Source: Beta vulgaris subsp. vulgaris
Taxonomy: Eukaryota; Streptophyta; Magnoliopsida; Caryophyllales; Amaranthaceae
DNA: 64,000 bases
Direction: 5' to 3'
NCBI RefSeq assembly: GCF_026745355.1
Contig: NC_079207.1
Span: forward strand, 38,901,880-38,965,879
The translations under genes were made by a program, and so were the position numbers. Positions 55,384 to 64,000 of this stretch are shown here, one piece after another. Position 1 is the first letter of the stretch. Each line of letters begins with the position of its first letter. The notes under the pieces are model-generated. The model ran no database searches and was not told where the DNA came from. It saw only the letters and a program-made list of their open reading frames with translations.

Positions 55384-58300
55384 ATGACCAAATTTAAATT
55401 CACCATGTATAAGGAAAGCACTCACCGTGAAAATGAAATTTGTGAGGCACTGACTTAAAAAGTTGCTACCATGCAATCTGACGCAGCTCGTCAATTATGC
55501 AATGCCATAAAGGTGAACATTAGGAACTATAGGTACCTAGTATTTTGGTATGTGAATAAGCATACTGATACTCCTAATACGCCTTTGGAGGAGAAAATGG
55601 CTGCCATTGGACATGGATTTCTTTTCAGAATGAAGAGCCAACTACGTCAACCTATTTTGGAGCAGTGCTACCAATTCTTGGATCATATCATTTTAGAAGA
55701 TACTGAACCCATAATGATTCCTTTTACATCAAGGTAAACCTTCCATTTTCATTTCTGTTATCCAATAAACCTTTTAAAGGTTGGATTTCAGGAATGAATG
55801 CAAGAGCATGGTTTTCGCGCATGAAACCCTTTCATGATAAATGGACCAAGAATAAGATACTACGTTTCTTGAGGCTAGCTTCTTCTAAAACCATTTCTTT
55901 TGATAGAGCCATCTCCACTGCCTTATTGGCTTGTTAGGATCCTGCCATCAACTGTTTCTTATTCAGGTGGGGACCGATGATGACTATCATATTGGTTGAT
56001 ATTGCCCTTATCACTTCTACTTCTCCAATGGGTAAATGTGGGATTGACCTCCCTATCTTCCATCATGTCGAGGAGTATAATTAGCTATACAGTCAGTAGT
56101 GTTTATCAATCTTCCGCCAAATTGTTGGTCCTTCTGCTAGTGCTAGCAAATTTGGCTTTCAAAGATTTGTTGGCTTGTTGACCAATAAGGATCCAAGTGA
56201 AGCAGTGACTCCCCAGGAAGAAGTATTGTTTCTCACTTTTTCATTTTCCATGTTGATGGTGTCTAGAGCTGGAGGAGTGATAACATTATGGATATTTCTA
56301 GCTGTTAACATCTCCAATACTTCTGAAGAAATGGTCTTAGCTCCTGTTTTATTAGGAGAACTTTATAGGTGCCTCTTTAGGAGTAAAGAATCCTTCAAAG
56401 ATTTCGTCATTCCTACCTCTGAATCCCCTATATTTCTATTGATAAGGGGTTCAGACCCTTATGGCTCTTGACTTGCTGGGGCCACTTACATTTTCCCCGT
56501 CTAATGATGATTAACCCTCCAACTACTTTTGAAGCATCTAGGGGTTCAAGTGAAAAAGATCTTTTGCTTGATCCGTTTTTATTCCTTTCCAACCTTGAAG
56601 ATTGTAGCTGTTATGGTGAAGTCATATTTAATCTTGTATCTCCAGATGAGGTTTGGCATCCAAGTTTGCTTTTCTCATATTTCTTAGTTTTTTCCAGCAA
56701 TCCTGCCACCTGGAATATCTTCACAGGTAAGCAAGCTATTTCTATTGAAATGGACCCTTGGCGCCTTTATGCAATGCCTGCTTGGTTGCAATTCTTAGAC
56801 GTTCACTTTGGTTCCCTAAGGAGTGGGAACTTTCGGAGTAGTGTCCTTAGGTCCAGGGATTTAATAGCAGTTGAACCTAAGTACTTTGGTTTTGAGGTCT
56901 ATAACCCATTACTGGTAGCTAGACAATTTGGATTGCTCCAAATGTTAGCTATACCTTAGCTTATTTCCTGACCCGCAATGATCCTTGGATGTCAAGGAGT
57001 CGTTTTGAGGAAGAAAAAGCCCTTCGAAGCAATACTCTTAGTCTCCCCTTTATGTGCATTACTCATTGAAAATGGGTTAACAGAACTGTTCGAGGCTTCC
57101 AGACATGGTGCGATCATGTATTCACAAGTGACTAACAGTGTGCTGATGCTATAGCACACTTTAAGTGATCTCTTTCCTTAGTTATTTATAACTTTTAAGA
57201 GGAATAAATCTTACTTAATATCTTCCTGCCTTCTATTACCTTTTAACAAAAGCTGGCAAGAAGAAAGTGAAAGTCCCTGATGGAATGCAAGTAGACTCCA
57301 TATATGGTAGACTATACTGCAACATTGTAGGCCAACGAATCCCTGAGATTGTTCCTTCAGAAGATGAGTATGATGCTTCCAATGATCATGGGGTTTCTTA
57401 TGGGGATGTCAAGACTGTAGAGGACATTTAAACGATGGGACCAATGGAGAAAATTGATCCTTCCAAGAGAACTGCAAGGAAAAGAGATTACAATTGTCTC
57501 CCAACCTTCAAGAGCACCTCATCCCAAGAACTAGTGGAGCAATCTGAATTTATTTAGAAGGCTACGAATAAGAGAGATATTAGCTTTCTTTCTGCTCCTA
57601 AATCCTTCAGGCATTCCTATAGGAAACGCCCTAAGTTAGAAGCATCTTCTAAGGTCCAACATTATGATATTTCCTCTTATGAGGATGATGCAAATATAAT
57701 ATCTAAAATCTTCCCAAAAATCAAACATCATGGAGTTAAAGCAGGTATGGTACCTTCTTGTACTCTTTTATACGAAGTTTCATTATGTCATTAACCTGTA
57801 TTTATCACAAGTTCTTCTGGTTTGAAAGAGTTCAAGAATATTGGTGATCCTTCTTTTGAAAAGCCATCAAATCCAAATTTTGAATAGCCATCAAATCTCC
57901 ACTCTATCAGTCAACCTTCTGCAGATGTTCCTACAATAGTTGATCTAGGACTAATTATAGAAGGTGGTTCTTTTGATGAACCTGTTATCACGCCTGCTAA
58001 TGAACCTGTCATCTTGATTTCCACTTCTATACTGAGCAACATTGCCCCCCAATTGGAGTCAAGAGTTATCCCTTCGTTGGAAGGACAAGGTGCCCCTATC
58101 TAGAAGAGACTATGCATCATATAGCATGGAGTCTGCTGGAGAAGGCCTACTCCATCAGGGTAGTGAATATCCTTTGTATTCAACTCCCTTAAATGTTGAG
58201 TTCCCAAGCTCTCCTACTATTCCAACGATTGTTACAGCAAACCCCTCTATTCTTAGAGGTGAGGTCCCAGCAGGTGTTATTCCTTTAGATGTTACACCTT

Positions 58301-59170
58301 TGAGGAGCAATCTTGAGCTTTTGATCACCTCTATATCTAAGGGTTCATCATAGCTTCACAATCCTCTTCTTAGACTGGCCGGTTTGCCCTTCTTTCCTCT
58401 TGAATTCATTTTAGACTTGCTCTATATGAACCCATATCCTCAGAAAACTAGACTTCACTTTCTTGCTAGCTTGGATTCTCTTCTTTGTGATGTAGAGGGA
58501 AGCACTCCATGTGATGAAAGAGTCTGATGGAGGGAAGTTTGTTAATGTGAATATATCCATCATTGTGAGGGATCAACCTACTTCTAGCATGCTAATAATC
58601 CTCCCAATGATGAGCTTTCTAAACACATTATACAAGAAGACAAGATATGACACCTTTACCTGAATCTTCTAGAAAATCCTCATTATTAGACTTTTGGACA
58701 GGCTCTGAAGCAGATTTTGGAATCCTTAATCTCTTAAGGGTTTGAGTATAGGATACCCTGCCTTGATTATATTAAGGAAACACTTCTTCATTATCAATGC
58801 AACGCTGATATAAAAGTTCAATCTTTTCATTCTCAACTCATAAAATCCAAGAAGAGGAGGCTTCTTTGAAAGCTCAAGCCAAATCCTTTAGAAACTTCAC
58901 TACACAGATCCAAGATTCTTTGAGTTCTTATAATCAAAGGCTAAAATCTCTTTCTGAGGAGAGAAAATCCCTACAGAATCGCTTAGTTGAGATTAACAAA
59001 GAAGAGATTAACATCATCAATGAGAAGTCTTCACTTCAAAGCTCCATTAATGTTGAAAAGGGAAAGTTGGACCAAGGACGCACCAAACTTGCCAATTTGA
59101 GGCAAGATATGTTTAAAGAAATGGATATACAACAAAGATTGATCCTCCAAAGGGAGAAACTCTGTAATGG
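55384..59170 (+). pseudogene. Antisense gene of Tat-2: plant mobile domain-like N-terminus plus coiled coil
   Basis: ATG at 55384; a stop falls after 24 codons, then the frame runs to 55737. The domain reads NARAWFSRMKPFHDKW, KILRFLRLASSKTISFDRAI and PAINCFLFRWGP, the 'aminotransferase-like/plant mobile domain' (PMD, PF10536) pattern of a helical W-rich block followed by a G-x-M-T-x-T-L-x-D-type strand. Exons continue at 56175-56960 (WRLYAMPAWLQFLDVHFGSL) and about 57250-57745 (Lys/Ser-rich), with intron-like gaps, and there is a possible donor at 57745. The C-terminus (58866-59170) is a strong heptad coiled coil (SEERKSLQNRLVEINKEEIN). It lies beyond the integrase of a minus-strand Tat-type element and is antisense to it. 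Several stops. Function unknown. Confidence 0.68.
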
Positions 59171-59902
59171 CTATACAACGTTGCAATATATTAACTTAAT
59201 ATAAATAAACATGAAGGGAAAACAAACTGAAATTGAGATATAATATATTACAACAAATCTATTACATATGACAACTAATCGAAAATAAATCGGAAACTAA
59301 TTATAAAAAAAAACATTAAAAAAACTAATTTAAAGAGACGAACGACTGAAATTTGAAACTAATTATATAAAAAAAATAAGATCTCAAACCCTAAAATTTG
59401 AAAAACCTATAGAAGATGGCGACAAAATCTCGAACGACTGACGAACAAAATCTTCGCTTCAATCTTCGCTTCCTTCTTGGCAATCAAGAAATTTGGGACA
59501 AACACTGACGATATTAGAGGGAAATTAGGGTTGGAGGGGTGAGAGAAGAGAGAGAAATAGTGGGTTAGAGAGAAATAGTGGGTTCGAATTATCTGAGGGT
59601 GTGAGAGGAGAGAGAAGAGAGGGGTGAGGATCTGAGCGAGAGAAATGGCGGGGTTGAGAGGAAATGAGAGACGCGTTTTGGGGGGAATTAGGGTTCAAAT
59701 AAGTTTATAAGGGTTGAGGGCTTTGAGGCGCGTTTTTTTTGTTGGGCCAAACTAAGGGAATGAGGGCTTGAGGCGCGTTTTTTGTTGGGTCGAAAATCGG
59801 ATCCGGTTTTGGGCCACAACCGCATCTGATATTTTTAATTGATGCGGTTTGGGCCAAACCGCATCAGTTACTTTATGACAGATGCACTTTTTTCCACTAG
59901 TG
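59171..59902. mobile_element. Truncated CACTA element (CACTA-3), right end only
   Basis: It ends TTTTTTCCACTAGTG at 59902, inverse of CACTAGTGGAAAAAA as in CACTA-2. Hairpins built on GATGCGGTTTGG/CCAAACCGCATC (59838-59868) and GAGGCGCGTTTTTT repeats are subterminal. 59400-59700 is GA-rich, i.e. a C/T-rich leader on the minus strand with GAACCCTAAT-type motifs. No matching left terminus was found, and the left limit is placed where the coiled-coil frame degenerates. Confidence 0.7.
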
Positions 59903-61255
59903 TGTATAACATTAATTTTTAGTGTTGCAATCTTCATAATCCCTGGATGTTTGAAACAATTCTGCATGTTTTTGTTGAAACACATGGTCATGTTGTTCAC
60001 TTGTTCTCGTATACATGGATGGTATTTCTTGAGAAATTTGCCATTTAAGGCTCTACCTTTCACATTGCCATCTATGTCTTTTAATAGGTATGCATTTCCA
60101 TGCATTTTCTTAAGAATGATAAAGGGACCTTGCCACTTAGGTGACCAGTTCCCAAGGTGGGGATCTTTGTAAGTTGTTTCTGGCAAAAACATTTTTTCCA
60201 AACTTTATCATTTTCTTGAAAGTCTTTAGACATCAATCTTTTGTTGCAGGACCTAGTAACCTTTTCTTTTTGAATTCTCGTTTTATCCAAGGCTTCTTCC
60301 TTAATTTCTAAAGCCTCCATAACTTCAATGTTCATTGCTTGTTAATAATCATCTCCTAATAATCCCAGTTGTTGAGCTACCCTAGATGAACTTACATTCA
60401 CTTCAGCAGGGATTACTGGAGTGTGTCCATAAACTAAATTAAAAGGAGTAACTCTTGTTGCTTCCCTTTTAGAGGTCTTATAGGCCACTAAAGCGTATAG
60501 CAACAATTCATCCCACTTCCTTGGATTATTATCTACCATCTTTGAGATTTCTTTCACTATGATATTATAGGTAGCCTCAACTTGACCATTTGCTTGAGCA
60601 TAGTAAGGTGTTGAATGCAACATGGTAATCCCAAATTGAGTAAGATAGTCCAATAAGTGGGTTGATCAAAAGTTATAGTTTCTGGAATCTTAAATCTTGT
60701 GAATGTTTTTTCTTCCAACAAATTTATTACAACTTGTGTATTGATCTTGTTGAAAGCGTGAGCCTCTACCCATTTGGTAAAATAACCAGTCACCACTAGG
60801 ATGTATGAATACTTCTTAGAAGATGCAGGATTAATTTAAGTTTAAGGATGTACTTTAATTCTGAGGCTGGTGCCCTACTGATGGGTCCAAACTTTTGACA
60901 TCTTTTGCAATCGTTTCAATAATCTATACAATCCTTTCACATAGTAGGCCAATAGTAACCATGTTCGTGCAACAAGCATCTCTTTTTTAACCCATTTTGA
61001 TGGGCACCACATAGTCCATGATGAATATTTGCCATGAGGGTTATAGCTTCTCCAGCATCCACACATTTTGAAAAGTAATCCTTCTGGATCCTTTCTGTGT
61101 AGCTCACGAAATTGCATGCAAAATTTGGTTGCAGCAATTTTAACTCTATTTGGCACTTTTATCCCAGTTGGGTTTTGGAGATATTGAATAATTTCATTTC
61201 TCCAATCCTCATCCTCCCTTAATATTGTTCTTTGATTTTTCTTTGACAGTTTCAT
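59903..61255 (-). pseudogene. Tat-2 integrase
   Basis: The zinc-finger segment is spread over 61255-60875 (HEHGYYWPT, CKRCQ-like). The core starts near 60796 with VTGYFTKWVEAHAF: the first catalytic Asp of the usual V-D-YFTKW motif is Gly. A D in ITFDQPTYW marks the second motif, and the Glu is kept in YYAQANGQVEATYN at about 60580. The C-terminal part (60335-59903) has WSPKWQGPFIILKKMHGNAY and ends NGKFLKKYHP. Frames change at least four times. CACTA-3 abuts the 3' end. Confidence 0.85.
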
Positions 61256-61264
61256 TAAGAGGAT

Positions 61265-61925
61265 CTAGGATCTTTTCCTGAAGAATAACATCTTCATTTT
61301 GTGAAGGTATCTCTTCTCTAGAAGAGCTATTTGGGATAACTGGTCTGTTATTCCATTTTTTTCTTTAGGAATGTGTATGAAAGTAATCTTCTTAAATTGT
61401 TTAGACAAATCTTGTGCCTTCTTGCTACATACATGTGATACAAATGATATACATTTAAATTCCTCAGTCATTTGATAAATTACCAACTGAGAATCTCCAT
61501 ATACCTCGCCTTTTTAGCCCCTGGTTCTAATAGAAATTCCAACCAAATCAATAAAGTTTCGTATTTTGCTCTATTGTTAGTGCAAGGCGATAGAATATAT
61601 ATTTTAGCTCTTGCTGTCTCTCCGGTGTTAGATCCATCAAAGAACAATACCCATGGAAGGATGTCCTCATTAATGATTCCAGATTCACAGTAAGGATGGG
61701 TTGCTAAGAAGTCAGCTAGAGCTTGACCTTTTACTGCCTTTTGTGGTACATATGCTAGGTCAAATTGTAGTATATGCAAACTCCATTTGCTTAACCTGTC
61801 TTTTATGAAAGGTTGGGATATTATGTATCTTATGACATCTGTTGGAGACACCACTTCTACTGTAAAGGCCATGAAATAATGTATGAGCTTAATGGATGCA
61901 TCATATAAGCACAAACACTATTTTT
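61265..61925 (-). pseudogene. Tat-2 second (archaeal-type) RNase H region
   Basis: After the retroviral-type RNase H, the minus strand reads KWSLHILQFDLAYVPQKAVK and GQALADFLATHP. Then comes a second RNase H-like domain: WVLFFDGSNTGE, NNRAKYETLLIWLEF (the usual N-N-x-A-E-Y motif has AKYE), then YGDSQLVIYQMTEEF and IPKEKNGITDQLSQIA. A second aRNH between RNase H and integrase is a marker of Tat-lineage elements. It supports the lineage call. Frames are broken near 61480 and 61700. Confidence 0.82.
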
Positions 61926-63000
61926 CTGCCATGGCATACCTTCGCTATTTGTCATGGAGGATTCTACTTAGATAGAAAACGGTCTGCTCATGTCCCTTTT
62001 CGTTTTCTTGATTAAGGAGACTACCAATAGAATCTTCACAGGCTGATAGATACAAACTTAATGGTTTTACATTTTGCCTTGGAAGGATCAATACAGGAAG
62101 ACTTGCCAAATCTTGCTTAATTTGATCAAAAGCCTTTTGATGCTCCTCATTCCATTTGAAATCTGATTCATGTTTTAATCTCAGTAGAGGTGAAAATTTT
62201 TTAGTCTTCCCGGCTAGATTGGCCATGAATCTTATAACATAAATGACTTGTCCAAGGAATCTTTGCAGTTCCTTCTTGTTGGAAGGTGGCTTAGCTGCCA
62301 ATACTCCTTTTGCCTTATTTTGGTCAATTTTCATTCCGTTTTTATGGATGAGAAATCCTAAAAAGCTACTTGCCTTAACTCCAAATGCACACTTAAGTGG
62401 ATTCATTTTTAGGTGATATGCTTTCATCCTCGTAAATGATTTAACCAAATGTTCTTTATGTCTAAGAAAATCATTTGATTTCACGAGTATGTTATCCATA
62501 TAAAGTTCTATAATCTTACCAATCATATCCTTAAAGATTGTGTCCATGTCTCGTTGGTATGTAGCACCAGCATTTTTCAAACCAAATGGCATGGCTACGT
62601 ATTAAAACAAACCTAGTCATTTTAGACATCTAAAAGCTATTTTATTACAGTCTCCTTGTACAATCCTAAATTTTTGATATCCTGCGTACTCATCTATAGA
62701 ATATATGTATTCATATCTCGAGGTTGCACTTATTAGAAGATCAGATACAGGCATAGGATATTGGTCTTTAGGTGTTGCTTTATTTAAATCGCTAAAGTGA
62801 ATGCAATTTTTTTCTTGCCATTTTTCTTAACTACTGAGACGTTATTACAAATCCAGTCAACATATTGGCAAGGCCTGATGAACTTTGCCTTGAGTTGTAT
62901 AGGTTATGTTAGTTATGGCGCCAGTCTTCTATGACTTTAGGCCACAGGCTTATATCCTTATTTGATAGGTAATTTATGTTCTATGATTTTCCTATCAATA
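61926..63000 (-). pseudogene. Tat-2 reverse transcriptase and first RNase H
   Basis: The readable frame (62592-61945) reads MPFGLKNAGATYQRDMDTIF, KIIELYMDNILVKSNDF, FGVKASSFLGFLIHKNGMKI and FDQIKQDLASLPVLILP. The catalytic box is YMDN: the second Asp of YxDD is Asn (codon at 62491-62493), which would abolish polymerase activity. Upstream RT fragments (62593-63000) are in broken frames, with SIDEYAGYQ-like and VVKKNGKK remnants. Confidence 0.88.
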
Positions 63001-63645
63001 CCAGGCATTTCATGATGCTCCCAAGCAAAACAATCTTTAAATTCTTTTAGATTTTCAATTATTTCATATTTTTCTTATAAGTGAGAAGCTTACTTATGTA
63101 AGTAAAACATGGATTTTTGTTATCCCCTAAATGTATTTCTTCTATTGGATCATGAACTTCCTGCTTAATATCCTCACTTTTAGCTCATACTTTCTCATCA
63201 TCTTCTTCTAGAGATCCAAATTCATGTAGGGTTGAGCAACATGTACTAGAATTTATGAGAAAATCCTCTTGGTATTTTCTAAAAACTAATTCATTCATAA
63301 CTTGATCAACAATAGGGGTAAACCCATTACAATATTCTTCCTGATCTATAGACATGATAAACTTGAAAAATATAGTCTAACACTATAAACTAACTAGAGC
63401 TAGTGATTGATTATAGCTTGATGCTTGTTGAGTAAATTCATATTTGATTGAATATCTTCAACTTATGAGACGTCTTCGATTTCTTGAATGAGAATTGCAC
63501 TTGAGTCTTCTATCTCTTGGTGAGTTTGTGACTCAAGTTGTAGAGCAACCTCAATCCTGATAGTGGGAACTGACTTTAGAGAGTCCCTGATAAAAACAAA
63601 ATCAAGAGATGTGATTAGGCAAACTTTCTCATCTGCTTGTAACAT
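63001..63645 (-). pseudogene. Tat-2 region upstream of RT, decayed
   Basis: Minus-strand fragments such as FTPIVDQVMNELVFRKYQED and a 60-codon frame 63463-63645 with acidic stretches (QEIEDSSAILIQEIEDVS) lie where the protease-RT linker would be. No protease active site could be identified. Confidence 0.45.
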
Positions 63646-64000
63646 TTATGTTAGTCTTGGACAAACACTTAAGCAACTACAAGAGGGGGGGTGAATTGTA
63701 GTTGGAGAGATTTTCAAACTTTTTGCGGAAATTAAAGAATGAATAAGTAAGAAGGAACTAATTGCACGAATAAAGAAAGAATTGGGAACACGAGATTTTT
63801 CTAAGGAAAACTTCCTAGGCCCAATAGGAAGAAAATCCTTGACCACTAGGGATTTTGACTCAATTCTCTTTAATCACTTTTAGGCCAAAAATCTTTTGTA
63901 CAACCTAAACTTGGACCAACTCTGTTCCTCTAGGAACTTGTTTCGAGTCAGCCTATTCCCCCTGAACAGTTCACTTCTCCCTTGACTTCACTCGAAGTCT
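63646..64000. other. Edge of another repeat, type not determined
   Basis: From TGTTAGTCTTGGACAAACAC (about 63647) the sequence changes character. It has AGAGGGGGGGTGAATTG and CCTAGGCCCAATAGG motifs like the ends of some plant LTR elements. No frame of note. The window ends before it can be classified. Confidence 0.35.

Noticed and set aside
55384..59170. PMD-like gene as a functional host MAIN-type gene
   Set aside because: Several stops and frame changes, and placement antisense beyond a Tat-type integrase; a transposon accessory gene is more likely.
59752..59902. Integrase frame running through to 59752
   Set aside because: The last 50 codons are inside CACTA-3 and only stay open by chance.

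Overview
This window looks like repeat-dominated DNA of a flowering plant, probably a dicot. It is AT-rich and consists almost entirely of plant-specific transposable elements: Ty3/gypsy Athila- and Tat-type, Ty1/copia, an L1-type LINE, CACTA and hAT elements. Introns and 5' leaders are plant-like. I see no intact host gene, no tRNA or rRNA and no CRISPR. The species cannot be told from the sequence.

Layout. (1) 1-6470: a + strand Ty3/gypsy element, 5'-truncated by the window edge. A 1595-bp CACTA element splits it at 1275-2869 with a TGA target duplication, and removing that insertion restores the reading frame. (2) 6457-8100 and 47187-48848: degraded small minus-strand coding segments of unknown identity. 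They flank, and were probably separated by, a huge nested block. (3) 8296-46908: a minus-strand Tat-lineage element whose two LTRs lie about 38 kb apart because other elements landed in it. From left to right it holds the 3' LTR, an antisense spliced gene (9307-13311, hit by a solo LTR), the integrase C-terminus (14410-14908), a + strand Athila-like element that lacks pol (14909-33645) and contains a minus-strand copia (21179 to about 28.5 kb), a (TAA)n tract and the end of another CACTA-type element. Then come part of the Tat gag, a complete minus-strand Athila (34392-45678, target duplication AACGA), the start of the Tat gag, its PBS and its 5' LTR. (4) 49138-55200: a minus-strand LINE carrying a hAT element (49687-50630, TSD TACTCCAT) and a second CACTA element (52893-54691, TSD ATA). 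(5) 55384-63645: a second Tat/Ogre-like element on the minus strand. Its pol has a second, archaeal-type RNase H-like segment, and an antisense PMD-like plus coiled-coil gene (55384-59170) lies beyond its integrase. A third CACTA end lies at 59902. (6) 63646-64000: the edge of another repeat.

How it works together. Nothing here forms a cellular pathway. The gag, protease, RT, RNase H and integrase genes served the elements' own copying, and nearly all are broken by frameshifts, stops, insertions or deletions. The most interesting features are: two Tat-type elements that each carry an antisense, intron-containing gene ending in a coiled coil but with different N-terminal domains; an Athila element in which a GC-rich palindromic motif cluster stands before both its LTR leader and a second, internal leader ahead of its 3' ORF; four CACTA-type ends sharing an architecture of subterminal hairpin arrays around a pyrimidine-rich, 5'UTR-like core; and the unidentified TATA-preceded ORF cluster around the Tat insertion.
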